From positions 48,391,501-48,455,500 of the forward strand of contig CM077595.1 in NCBI GenBank assembly GCA_039654915.1: a DNA stretch of 64,000 nt, read 5' to 3'. This stretch comes from Aquilaria yunnanensis. Lineage: Eukaryota; Streptophyta; Magnoliopsida; Malvales; Thymelaeaceae. Made by a program: the position numbers and the translations under genes. The notes beneath the pieces were generated by a model. The model was given only the letters and a program-made list of their open reading frames with translations. It made no database searches and had not been told where the DNA came from. Positions 1 to 11,581 of the stretch are shown here, piece after piece; the stretch's first letter is position 1, and each line of letters opens with the position of its first letter.

Positions 1-8
1 CAAACATT

Positions 9-3000
9 TTAGGCATAGAATTTTTTCAAGGCCTCTGAGTGCCAAGTGTTTTTTAATTCTATGCCTTCAGCATCACCGAGCTTATAAACTCCTTTTCGTA
101 CTTCGGCAAGTACCAGGTACGGTCCTTCACAATTTGCGTGAAGTACCCCGTGGGACGACTTTCGGGGTGCAAATTCAGCCTTTCGGAGAACGAGATCTCC
201 CTTCTTTATTCCTTTTGGCCTGGCGCGTAGATTTATGGCTGCTGCCACTCTTTGCTGGAAAGCTTTTCTTCTCAGCTCGGCTACTTCTCTGTGTTCGCTG
301 ACGAGGTCGAGCTTGGTTCTCATTCCAAGGTCATTTGCTTTTTCATCGAACACTTGGACTCATATTGACGGTTGTACTACCTCGACAGGGATGATGGCCG
401 CTGTACCGAAGACGAGTGAAAAAGGCATTTCCCCTGTGGCTCTTCGGGGTGTTGTTCGGTAGCTCCATAACACGCTTTGGAGTTCTCCTGGCCATTTCCC
501 TTTTGCTTCTCCCAATCTCTTTTTCAGACCATCTTTTATGGTCCTGTTAGATACTTCCACCTGCCCATTACTTTGGGGGTGAGCTACTGGGGCGAAGTGC
601 ATTTTTGTCCCGAGGTCGCTAATGAACTCTTGGAATCCTTTGTCTATGAACTGGGATCCATTGTCCGCTACGAGTACCCTCGGTATGCCGAATCTGCATA
701 CGATGTTTTTCCATACGAACTTCTGCACTTCTTTTGCCGAGATAGTTGTCAGAGGTTCTGCCTCAACCCACTTAGAGAAATAGTCAACTGCTACTACGCA
801 GAACTTTACGCCTCCAGGCGCCGTTGGGAGTGGCCCAATGAGATCTATGCCCCAAACTGCGAAGGGCCAAGGATAGTCTGCCGAAGTCACGAACTCTGAG
901 GGTGTTCTTTGGATGTTTGCATGTCTCTGGCAATTACCACATTTCTTGACGAACTGCTTGGCGTCCTTTCTCAGGGTAGGCCAGAAGTATCCTTGGCGAA
1001 GTATCACTGCTGCCAGGGCGTCGGTTCCGATGTGCGAACCACAGGCACCTTCGTGAACTTCTTCGAGGATCATTTCAATATCCTCTTCACTAACACACCT
1101 CTGTAGTGGATTTGCATATCCTTGCCGATGTAGTTCTTCTCCAATTAAGAAGAAACGTCCGGAGCGCCTTCGCACTTTTGCGGCTTCACTGGGGTCTTTG
1201 GGGAGTGTGTTAGTTGCGAGATACGTTTTGATTAGTTCTTTCCATCCTTTCCCCGAGGTCTCTATGCTTAACACCGCAATGCTGGGGTGGCTTAGCACTT
1301 CGGTGCAAGTTTTGGACTTCGCCAAACAGTCTGCCTCATAATTTTCTCGTCGGGGTACGTTCTCGATTTTCACGGCGTCGAACTCCCGAATAAGCTTTGT
1401 TACCAGCTCATGGTATTTCGCCAAGGTCGGGTCTTCCGCGCCATAGTCCCCTGCCATTTGCCAGACCACCAGCTGGGAATCACTATGAGCTTTCAAGTTT
1501 TTCACGCCAATTTTTCTGGCCAGGCGTAATCCTGCTATGAGGGCCTCATACTCGGCCATATTGTTGGTGGCGTTGAAACTGAACTTGATGGCCTTCATTA
1601 CTTCTAGGCCTTCGGGGCCTCTGATAATCACTCCAGCTCCCTGGTGTTCGGATCCTGAGGCCCCGTCAACATATAATGTCCATTCTGGCTCGTCTTCGCC
1701 CGAAAACAAATGTCCCTCCTCGGTGTTTGGCACTTCGGCGATGAAGTCAGCCAAAGCTTGCGCTTTTATAGCTTTCCGGGGTTCATACGTGATGTCGTGT
1801 TCGCCAAGCTCTATACACCACTTGGAAAGTCTTCCCGACTGTTCAACTTTCCTCATAACATCCCGTAGAGGCAGGGTACTTCGGACGATAATGGGGTGAG
1901 CCTGAAAGTATGGCCGCAGCCTTCTCCCTGCAAGCACTAAGGCAGATATAGCTTTTTGAAGCAAAGGGTACCTGACTTCGGCGCCATGCAGGGACTTGTT
2001 GACATAGTAGACCGGCCATTGCTTTGGCCCTTCTTCTTTCACGAGGACCGAGCTCATGCATTTTTCTGTGACGGCGAGGTATAATACGAGGGGCTCTCCC
2101 TCCCGAGGTTGCCGCAGGGTCGGCAGGCTGGCCAAGTAGACTTTGAGTTCTTCCCAGGCTTTTTGGCAATCTTCATCCCAAGGATGACCATTCCTTCCGA
2201 GGTCGCCTTCCATCTTTGCTGCCTTTGTGAGCACTTTGAAGAAGCGTCGACACCTATCTCCGTACCTGGAAATAAACCTGCTTAGAGCGGTTATTCTTCC
2301 GGTCAGTCTTTGCACGTCTTTGACTGTGGCAGGAGTTCGGAAGTCAAGTAGAGCCTTGATCTTCTCGGGGTTAGCATCGATGCCTCTTTCGGATACCATG
2401 TACCCAAGGAACTTTCCCGAGGTCACCCCGAAGATGCATTTCTCAGGATTAAGGTGGATCCCGAAGGCTTTGAGTTTTTGGAAGGTTTCCTGTAAATCTG
2501 CAATGTGGTAGCCAGGCAGTTTGCTTTTGACTATCATATCATCAACATACACCTCCATGTTCCTCCCCATTTGGTCTTTGAAGACTTTGTTCATCAGCCT
2601 CTGGTAGGTGGCTCCTGCATTTTTGAGTCCCAAGGGCATCCTGATATAGCAATATGTTCCTCCCTCAGTGATGAAGGCAGTCTTTTCTTCATCTTCGGGG
2701 TTCATCCTTATCTGATGATACCCATTGAAAGCGTCCAGGAAACTTAGGAGCCCGTACTCGACAGTTGAGTCTACTAGTTGGTCTATTGGCGGAAGGGGAT
2801 ATGAATCTTTCAGGCAACCATCGTTCAAATTTCTGAAGTCGATGCACATCCGGAACTTACTACTTCCTTCTTTTATGGCAATTACCACGTTGCTTAGCCA
2901 TTCGGGGTAGTTTACCTCCCGGATAACGCTAGCGTCTATCAGACGCTGGACTTCTGTCTTGACGAAGTCATTTTTGTGAGCTGAGATGCTCCGTTTCTTT

Positions 3001-5537
3001 TGCCGGACAGGTTTTATTTCCGGACTCGCTTTGAGGCTATGCTGGATTACGCGAGGGTTTACCCCTGGCATGTCCTTCGGCGAGTAGGCGAACAGATCTT
3101 TATTTGCGAGCAGAAAAGATATAAGTTTTTCCTTGTCTCCTTCGACCATGCCTTTCCCTATTCGGGTATTATGGTCTGGGACAAGCTCTACTTCTTCTGT
3201 TTCCGCTTTTGTGGGATCTTCTGCCTCGCCCCTTTCCAGCTCTTTTGCTTCTACAGCATGTGCTAAGTTGCTTGCTGGAGCCTTTCGTGCTCTGACGAAC
3301 ACCTTTCTCACCTCGCCTTGATCAATGAAGACCTTTGCGTCTCCTTCCTTGGTGGCGAAGATGACGGTCAAGTACTTTACATCTGGGTGAATGTACAGAT
3401 TTCCCTGTGTCTGTCTGCCGAGGATGGCGTTGTATGATGAAGGGACGTCCATGACTATGAATCTTTCCATGGTAGAGGCGAACAACTCAGCAGTTCCTTT
3501 CTCCAAAGTTCCTTTCATCATCAAGGGGAGGTCGATCCACCCGAGGACAGGTAGCTCAGACGGTCCTACGCGGAACGTGGGTGAAGTAACAGCCTTGAGG
3601 TCACTTCTGGATACGCCCAAGCTTGGCAGCAAATGAGAGAACAAGACGTCTGCGTTTGACCCATCGTCCAGCAGTACCCTCTTGACGTCCCAGTTTCCTA
3701 TCCTCGCCATTGTTAGCAATGGATCGTCATGGGGAAATACGATGGTGGAGCCATCCTCGCGGGCCAATTTTTTCGTTGGGCTCTGATATTCCATCACCGC
3801 TATCTCTCTGGCCCTTCTTTTTCTTTCCGAGGATGGAAGTCCGGTTGTGATCATCTGTATTACTCCTGCCGAAGGTGGAGGACGCCTTCTCGGACTTCGG
3901 TTCCTTCGCCTGTCTGAATCGTTATCCTCATCATCGGGCTTTCCTTCTTCCTCTTTTTTCCCTTTCGGGGAAGGCATTCTCAAATAACGCCGAAGCTGGC
4001 CCTGCTTTATCAGTGACTCAATGTACTTTTTCAACTGAAAGCAGTCTTCGGTGTCATGACCATGATCACGGTGGAACTGACAGAACTTCTTCATGTTCCT
4101 TCTGTTGTCAGCAGTCATGCCCCTCGGTCGTTGGATTTAAGCCCCCTGTTTTTCCAACGCCATGAGGACGTTAGCCCTCGTGGTGCTCAGAGGTGTAAAG
4201 TTTTGGGGCTTCCTTCCTCCTACTCGCATTCTCCGAGGTCGGCCTAACTGTTCCGTTGGACACCGGGCTTGCTGGCTGGATCCTTCACCACGTGCGTGAA
4301 TATGGTCAGCCTTCGGTCCAATCATTCTCAGCTCTTCGGCTGTCATATGTTGTTCAGCCCTTCGGTAGAATTCTCCCAGCGTGTCCGGGGGATCTTTGGA
4401 GAATTTATAAAACAAGTGCGAATCCCTCCGGAGGCCCCTCGTCATGGCGAGGATGCGGATTTCGGGACGAAAGTCTGGAACACTGAGGGCCTCTCTGTTG
4501 AACCTCTCGACATAGTCACGGATGGTCTCCCCGTTTCTTTGTGCTATGTCAAACATCTGGATGGGCATCTTCGCCGTCGGCTTGCTCCTAATGAACTGTT
4601 GGGTAAATGCTGTGGACAGCTCCTGGAACCCCCTGATGTTTCCGGGAGGCAGGGAATTGTACCAGGCAGTTGCTGGTCCTGCGAGGGTGACTTCAAAGCA
4701 CTTGCAGAGTATAGCATCATCAGCCCCATGTAGCACCATGCTACGTTTGTACTTTGTTAGGTGGGCCTGGGGATCAGTCCGACCCTCATAGGTCTCTAGC
4801 CGAGGTAGCCTGAAGTCACTTGGCATGGCCGCCTCGACCACTGTTCGGGCAAAAGGAGTTTCATCTCCAGAGACGGTTTCAGTTAGCCTGGCCCAAATAG
4901 GCTTGCGTGCCATCTGCTGTTCCACTCTCTCCAGTCTTGCCAAGACTTTCTCCAGGAGGAGCGCAGCACTGGGCTCCTCTTCCTGGTGCTCTGAGGTTCT
5001 TTGGTAAGAGGACTGTTGCCGTCTCTTCGGGGAGCGACTTCGGTACCGAGGTGAGGGGGACCTTGCCTCTGGCGACAAACTTCTCCTGGACGGGATTTCG
5101 GGTCGTTCAGTCCTCACTTTTTCCGCCAGCCGTGCTCCGAGGGGCAAGTTATCTGTTGAGGACTCTTCCCGTGGCTCCCTACTTCCCGAGCTATGATGGG
5201 TTGCCCTTGGGCTTTTCTCCCGAGGTCATGCTGGTGAAGTCGGTTTTTGCGCCTGGGCTGGTTGCGGCCACCTTCGGTCTATCTGTTGTGTCATTTCAGC
5301 CACAACAGACCTCTGAAAGTCTCATAAAAAACCCATGGTGATGACAAGAGGGTGTTCCTCTTCAGGCAAGGAAGTCTCTGGGGGACTTTGTTCGGTAGCT
5401 GGTTGGGTCTCAGGCGCGGACGGGGACTTCGGGAGTCCTTTGTCCTTCGAACGCTGAGTTTTGACAACCGTTACCTGGGAGTAGTTTCCCACAGACGATG
5501 CCAAATGATGCCCCAAGGCATCTTCGTTTGCTGTCAT
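9..5537 (-). pseudogene. gag-pol: Tat gag-pol polyprotein of element A, four in-frame stops
   Basis: One continuous minus-strand frame from the ATG at 5537 (inside the LTR end) to the stop at 9 encodes, in order, Gag, a CX2HX4HX4C zinc knuckle, an aspartic protease (LLDDGSNAD), reverse transcriptase (YVDD at 2538-2549), an RNase H lacking the first catalytic Asp, a second archaeal-type RNase H with LYVDGAS and AHSDSQ acidic motifs, and integrase with HHCC finger, DLIG, DNGSQ and the NGQVEV glutamate. In the cell this polyprotein would form virus-like particles, copy the element's RNA and integrate the cDNA. Four stops interrupt it: 5322-5324, 5226-5228, 4137-4139 and 360-362. Each replaces a sense codon that is intact in a sister copy, so they look like decay rather than programmed recoding. 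No frameshift was noticed, so the copy is fairly young but not autonomous. Confidence 0.93.
5487..5503 (-). promoter_or_regulatory. Primer binding site of element A
   Basis: Immediately inside the LTR end (two bases gap) the minus strand reads TGGCATCGTCTGTGGGA. The sister copies E and I have TGGCGCCGTCTATGGGA and TGGCACCGTCTGTGGGA at the same place. This is the expected position of the tRNA primer site. I do not assign the tRNA with certainty; the TGGCGCC start resembles sites used by other plant gypsy elements. Confidence 0.7.
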
Positions 5538-6476
5538 GTTGACAGGTGGAGAGACTTCCTGAGGAGGCGAGCGCCTGGAGCTCTGGTTTCCCAGCTGAGT
5601 GTGCCTGAAAAGCTCAAAGAAGAGGTTAGGAGGTCCCCAGTTTGCTTTTCCGGGGAGGACCCTCCGACGCCCAAGTCAGTTTTTTGAGTGAAAGTGGAGG
5701 AAGAACACTAAGGGATCAAGTGTCTTGCCTGTTTTGTGTTTTCTCGGAGGGAGCAAAATGCCCATCCTTTGGCCAGTCCCATTTCCTAGTATTTATAGGA
5801 GTAGCTGGTCCGTTCAGATCATGACACGTGTTCGGTCGGATTTGATCTATACTTTTGGACCTAGGGGACAGGCAGCCGTTTGCAGCCTCCTTTAGCCTTA
5901 GACCCGGACAGGTTGCATCAGGACTGGGGCGCCTGCGGCGTGTCAGTTCGCCGTTCAGATGTGACGTGTAGGGCTTGTGGGTGACATGTCAGAGGCTCCT
6001 TAAATGCTCATACCGTACTCCCGAGGTCCCCTGGGCGAGGTCGCCCTTCGTTGCGTGCACCCTCTTCGGATTCTATCCGTCCTTCCGTGCAAGCACCTCC
6101 TTCGGGATCTATCCCGCAGTTCTGGGAGTTCCCTTGGTGAACACCTTCTTCGGGACTCACACCCATAGTTCGGGGATTCCCTTGTTCAGGTGTTTCTTGT
6201 TCGGGGAAGACCTCTTCGGGGCCTCTGCCTTCGGGGAGATTCTCCCTTCCTTCAGAGAGATGGCTCTCTTACCCGAAGACGGTCAGTTTGGCCCCTCGAT
6301 GGAGACGATGTTGTCCTCAGAATTCCTGACGAGCTAACCAAAGTCTCAAGCTCATAGTGTTTGACTTCGCACCTTCCGAGGTCAATGAAAAGATCCTCTC
6401 TTGGGTGACGTCAGACTCCTCGGCCAATATTCTGGCAGAGAGTTACTACCGAGGAGGCAATAGCCTTTGGCTATCA
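5506..6476 (-). repeat. 5' LTR of Tat element A (971 bp)
   Basis: The repeat is bounded by TGATGCCCC on the left and GGCTATCA on the right (plus strand), i.e. TG...CA ends in the element's orientation. It is a homologue of the LTRs at 6623-7596, 22075-23048 and 43799-44632. A minus-strand TATA box TATAAATA lies at 5790-5797. Many TTCGGG/CGAGGTC words occur in the part upstream of the TATA box (U3). The last about 30 bp contain the gag ATG. Both termini can fold into short hairpins. Confidence 0.92.
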
Positions 6477-6622
6477 GGTAGCAGGGACTTCCTTGATCGA
6501 CGGCGAGCGCCCTCTGACTATTACCATAGGCTAGTCTGTGCAAATTCCCATGCCCTATCGTAGCCGAAATGATGTGGCAGTTAAGCTGAAGATGGCAGCA
6601 GCAAAATTCGGGCCGAAGGCCC
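6477..6622. other. Short flank between elements A and B, no gene seen
   Basis: These 146 bp lie between the 5' LTR of A and the 3' LTR of B. The last five bases GGCCC match the five bases after the other end of B (23049-23053), so this is the left-hand target flank of B and should be contiguous with 23049 onwards. No coding similarity was recognised. Confidence 0.6.
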
Positions 6623-7596
6623 TGATGCCCCAAAGCATCTTCGTTTGCTGTCATGTTGACAGCTGGAGAGACTTCCTGAGGAGGTGAGCGCCTGGAGCTC
6701 TGGTTTCCCAGCTGAGTGTGCCTGAAAAGCTCAAATAAGAGGTTAGGAGGTCCCCGGTTTGCTTTTCCGGGGAGGACCCTCCGACGCCCAAGTCAGTTTT
6801 CTGAGTGAAAGTGGAGGAAGAACACTAAGGGATCAAGTGTCTTGCCTGTTTTGTGTTTTCTCAGAGGGGGGAAAATGCCCCATCCCTTTGGCCAGTCCCA
6901 TTTCCTAGTATTTATAGGAGTAGCTGGTCCATTCAGATAATGACACGTGTTCGGTCGGATTTGATCTGTACTTTTGGACCTAGGGGACAGGCAGCCGTTT
7001 GCAGCCTCCTTTAGCCCTGGACCCGGACAGGTTGTGTCAGGACTGGGGCGGCTGCGGCGTGTCAGTTCGCCGTTCTGATGTGACGTGTAGGGCTTGTGGG
7101 CGACATGTGAGAGGCTCCTTAAATGCTCATACCGTACTCCCGAGGTCCCCTGGGCGAGGTTGCCTTTCAGTGCATGCACCCTCTTCGGATTATATCCGTC
7201 CTTCGGTGCGAGCACCTCCTTCGGGATCTATCCCATAGTTCTGGGAGTTCCCTTGATGAACACCTTCTTCAGGACTCACACCCATAGTTAGGGGATTCCC
7301 TTCTTCAGGTGTTTCTTGTTCGGGGAAGATCCTCTTCGCGGCCTCTGCCTTCGGGGAGATTCTTCCTTGCTTCAGAGAGATGGCTCTCTTACCCGAAGAC
7401 GGTCAGTTTGGCCCCTCGATGGAGACGGTGTTGTCCTCAGAATTCCTGACGAGCTAACCGAAGTCTCGAGCTCATAGTGTTTGACTTCGCCCCTTCCGAG
7501 GTCAGTAAAAAGATCCTCTCTTGGGTGACGTCAGACTCCTCGGCCAATATTCTAGCAGGGAGTTACTACCGAGGAGGCAATAGCCTTTGGCTATCA
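6623..7596 (-). repeat. 3' LTR of Tat element B (974 bp)
   Basis: It is identified as the 3' LTR because the sequence to its right is a polypurine tract on the minus strand and untranslated region, not a primer site. Ends TGATGCCCC and GGCTATCA (plus strand). A TATA box on the minus strand lies at 6909-6916. Same length as the LTR at 22075-23048. Confidence 0.93.
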
Positions 7597-7610
7597 CAGG
7601 CCCCCCTCCG
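7597..7610 (-). other. Polypurine tract of element B
   Basis: Directly adjoining the 3' LTR the minus strand reads CGGAGGGGGGCCTG. The run of purines is the expected plus-strand primer for reverse transcription. Element E has a matching tract (37862-37870) with the same 4-base spacing to its LTR. Confidence 0.8.
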
Positions 7611-8213
7611 AAAAGCCGAAGTGAGAAACTTCGGTTCATCGGTTTTTGGGTCCTGTGGTTGTGATATCTGCGCCGAAGACTCCTTCTTCTGCCTGAAGCG
7701 ATGGGCAGCCCTTTTTGCGTCCTCGAAGCACGAGAAGATAGGCTATCCCTGTTCCGAAGATACACCTTCTGCCCGAAGTCACAGGCTGTCTCTTGGTGTC
7801 CTCGTGGCGACGGAAAATAGGATCACCTTGTACCGAAGATAGACCTTTTGCCCGAAGTCACAGGCTGTCTTTTGGTGTCTTCGAGGTAACCTACTTTTTT
7901 GCCTTTATAGGTCTGCTCATGCGTCGCGTCCTGTGTCCAGCAGAGTCAGTCTTGGGCGGCGCCTCTAGACCAAATGGTATCAGAGGGCGTGCTCGGCGTG
8001 ATGGACGACACGTGGCACGTTTGATGCACGATGGCTGACACATGGCGCACTTTTATTGGGTAAGAATGCACTGAGTACGGCAGGCGCGACTTTTCAGGCG
8101 CTCTTAGCAGTTATGGCGACGCTTCGCCTTCCGAGGGGTACTAATGACGACGGTTCTCCTTGCCTTCTCGGCCTATATATATCAGTCCTGTCATAACCCT
8201 CTTTCTGCTTCTG
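7611..8213 (-). other. 3' untranslated region of element B, remnant upstream region of the antisense gene
   Basis: No gene. It contains three tandem units of about 80 bp starting at 7673, 7754 and 7833 (each begins CCGAAGA). Their homologue is inverted at about 37637-37800 in element E. On the plus strand a TATATATA box at 8174-8181 occupies the place of the antisense-gene promoter of the sister elements. The gene itself is deleted just to the right. Confidence 0.65.
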
Positions 8214-10165
8214 CTTTTGCTTTGTTACCAACTCATGGTATTTCGCCAAGGTCGGGTCTTTCGCGCCATAGTCCCCTGCCATTTGCCAGACCACCAGCTG
8301 GGAATCACTATGGGCTTTCAAGTTTCTCACGCCAATTTTTCTGGCCAGGCGTAATCCTGCTATGAGGGCCTCATACTCGGCTATGTTGTTGGTGGCGTTG
8401 AAACTGAACTTGATGGCCTTCATTACTTCTAGGCCTTCTGGGCCTCTGATAATCACTCCAGCTCCCTGGTGTTCAGATCCTGAGGCCCCATCAACATATA
8501 GTGTCCATTCTGGCTCGTCTTCGCCCGAAAAAGAATGTCCCTCCTCGGTGTTTGGTACTTCAGCGATGAAGTCAGCCAAAGCTTGAGCTTTTATAGCTTT
8601 CCAGGGTTCATACGTGATGTCGTGTTGGCCAAGCTCTATACACCACTTGGAAAGCCTTCCCGAGTGATCAACTTTCCTCATAACATCCCGTAGAGGCAGG
8701 GTACTTCGGACGATAATGGGGTGAGCCTGAAAGTATGGCCGCAGCCTTCTCCCTGCAAGCACTAAGGCATAAATAGCTTTTTGAAGCAAAGGGTACCTGA
8801 CTTCGGCGCCATGCAAGGACTTGCTGACATAGTAGACCGGCCATTGCTTTGGCCCTTCTTCTTTCACGAGGACCGAGCTCACAGCTTTTTTTGTGACGGT
8901 GAGGTATAATACGAGGGGCTCTCCCTCCCGAGGTTGCCGCAGGGTCGGCAGGCTGGCCAAGTAGACTTTGAGTTCTTCCCAGGCTTTTTGGCAATCTTCA
9001 TCCCAAGGATGACCATTCCTTCCGAGGTCGCCTTCCATCTTTGCTGCCTTTGTGAGCACTTTGAACAAGGGTCGACACCTATCTCCGTACCTGGAAATAA
9101 ACCTGCTCAGAGAGGTTATTATTCCGGTGAGTCTTTGCACGTCTTTGACTGTGGCAGGAGTTCAGAATTCAAGCAGAGCCTTAATCTTCTTGGGGTTAGC
9201 ATCGATGCCTCTTTCGGATACCATGTACCCAAGGAACTTTCCCGAGGTAACCCCGAAGATGCATTTCTCAGGATTAAGGCGGATCCCGAAGGCTCTGAGT
9301 TTTTGGAAGGTTTCCTCTAAATCTGCAACGTGGTAGCCAGGCAGTTTGCTTTTGACTATCATATCATCAACATACACCTCCATGTTCCTCCCCATTTGGT
9401 CTTTGAAGACCTTGTTCATCAGCCTCTGGTACGTGGCTCCTGCATTCTTGAGCCCGAAGGGCATCCTAATATAGCAATATGTTCCTCCTTCGGTGATGAA
9501 GGCAGTCTTCTCTTCATCTTCGGGGTCCATCCTTATCTGATGGTAGCCACTGAAAGCGTCCAGGAAACTTAGGAGCCCGTACTCGGCAGTTGAGTCTACC
9601 AGTTGGTCTATTGGCGGAAGAGGATATGAATCTTTCGGGCAAGCATCGTTCAAATTTCTGAAGTCGATGGACATCCGGGGCTTACTACTTCCTTCTTTTG
9701 TGGCAATTACCACGTTGCTTAGCCATTCGGGGTAGTTTACCTCCCGGATAACGCTAGCGTCTATCAGACACTGGACTTCGGTCTTGATGAAGTCACTTTT
9801 GTGAGCTGAGATGCTCCGTTTCTTTTGCCGGACAGGTTTTATTTCCGGACTCGCTTTGAGGCTATGCTGGATTACGCGAGGGTTTACCCCTGGCATGTCC
9901 TTCGGCGAGTAGGCGAACAGATCTTTATTTGCAAGCAGAAAAGATACAAGTTTTTCCTTGTCTCCTTCGGCCATGCTTTTCCCTATTCGGGTACTATGGC
10001 CTGGGACAAGCTCTACTTCTTCTGTTTCCGCTTTTGTGGGATCTTCTGCCTCGCCCCTTTCTAGCTCTTTTGCTTCTATAGCATGTGCTAAGTTGCTTGC
10101 TGGAGCCTTTCGTGCTCTGACGAACACCTTTCTCACCTCGCCTTGATCAATGAAGATCTTTGCGT
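8214..10165 (-). pseudogene. pol: Element B pol part: RT and RNase H domains, truncated
   Basis: Minus-strand coding for the end of the protease spacer, the reverse transcriptase (YVDD at 9363-9374), the degenerate RNase H and most of the archaeal-type RNase H (YVDGAS, AHSDSQ). One in-frame stop lies at 9162-9164 (TGA for an Arg codon). Coding similarity ends at about 8214, within the archaeal RNase H after the motif YHELVTK. The integrase is absent. The upstream part continues at 18484-18571 and 19988-22106 beyond the two copia insertions. Confidence 0.93.
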
Positions 10166-11581
10166 TGTTGGGTTTCGGGAGCCAAACAGCGCAGCGGAAT
10201 TTAACCGAAACCCTCCAGGATCCAAGTGAAACGGGGTAAACCGGGTGTTCGAAAATTTCATACCTAATTTTCGGTTGAGATCTCTCACTCAACTGTAGAG
10301 TCGAATCACAAAAACTGAACAGTTGACGTGTTCAGGCTCTCTATGGTATCCACACGAGCCTCTCGGGATCACCACGCTTCCACCACGTCCCGGCAGATGT
10401 GTTTCTCTTGCGCTCGCAGTGCTAGCTTGCGTCCTCCAAGGAATTGCAAGAGAAGAGTGCGGCTGTCCTTTTGGGAGGCTAGGGCAAGGAGACCTACGAA
10501 TTTCTCACTTAAAAGTTGTATTTATAGTGAGACTCAACTTCCAGGCCTAATGGGTTTCAAAGCCCTAATCCAATTAGGAATTAATTTCGGGCTTAATAAT
10601 GGCTCAACTCCTTGGCCCATTATTAATACGAAATTAAAGTGAAACCATAACCCAAATAATTAGCCCATGCACTCTAATGATCCAAATAGCTCTATGTGTG
10701 CGACCCAATAGGCTCTTGCCATATTGGCAACGATCATAAATCACATTTATGATCATAAGCAATGAGCGGTGTCTAGCAACACATCATTGCTACCCAAGTG
10801 ACAAGATTGTCGGTGAATCGACTAAACCTTTATGATCATCACCGATATATGCCATTGTCCCTTTGTCCAAGATATCAAGACTAAGCACGAGACATGGAAT
10901 GTGTCACTCTCGTATAGCCCAATCTTTGGTTTCTTGATTACCGAGTAGACTAACTTAAACTGATGACATTGATATCATATATCAACTCATCGGAGCATGG
11001 CCATGCATTTTCAAAGTCTCACTCTATCAAGGGGCCCAAAGATATCACTCCCGTTACATAGGAGGGACAAATCCCATCTTGATCATACAAATCCCTCCGC
11101 ATGATATGTGACATACCCAATGACCTCCTTCAAGTTCACTCAGTTACGAGCAACAAAGGAAAGTATCAAAGTATGTGACTCACATGTAGGGAACCTTGAT
11201 GATCTTAGGTCGAAGGACTACATATACCATGATCACTATGAGAATCACTTATGACACTCATATAACGATCCATGAAGTGTTCTCATGGTGGGTCGGTCCA
11301 GTACACAAGTTCTCCAACTTGTACCCATATGTAGACTACATATCTCATATTAGTCTCCACATATGCTAGTCATTATGTATTATTGCAACCCGCTCCACAA
11401 TAATACTAGACTAGGGACGTTTAAGAATATCATTATTCTAGGGTTACAATTATGTTTATTACGTTACGCAGAAACAAAACAACAAACAAAATTGCTGGAT
11501 TAATGCCTCAATAAAATATCATGACTTAATGTGCAAAAATACAATCATCTCATGACTGGCTTTTTGGGCACAACACTAACA
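10166..11581 (-). repeat. 3' LTR of copia element C1 (1416 bp)
   Basis: It lies next to the end of gag-pol and a minus-strand polypurine tract, so it is the 3' copy. A minus-strand TATA box is at 10519-10526. The gag-pol stop codon sits within its first six bases (11576-11581). Confidence 0.95.

Larger units (their letters stand above)
1..6476 (-). mobile_element. Tat-lineage Ty3/gypsy element A (3' end outside window)
   Basis: This is a minus-strand LTR retrotransposon whose 5' LTR (5506-6476), primer site and whole gag-pol are in the window. The 3' untranslated region and 3' LTR lie left of position 1. Assignment to the Tat lineage rests on a YVDD reverse transcriptase, a degenerate RNase H, a second archaeal-type RNase H before the integrase, and the absence of a chromodomain. 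It is close in sequence to element B. The base after the LTR (6477) starts unrelated flank, but the other target-site copy cannot be seen. Confidence 0.93.

Noticed and set aside
4119..4139. A true gag/pol boundary at the stop in element A
   Set aside because: Element B has an open CAA Gln codon at this position; in A it is a C-to-T change.
235..5341. Many plus-strand open frames across element A (and similar ones opposite B, C1, E, I and J)
   Set aside because: They are antisense shadows of gag-pol with no domain or conserved residues of their own.
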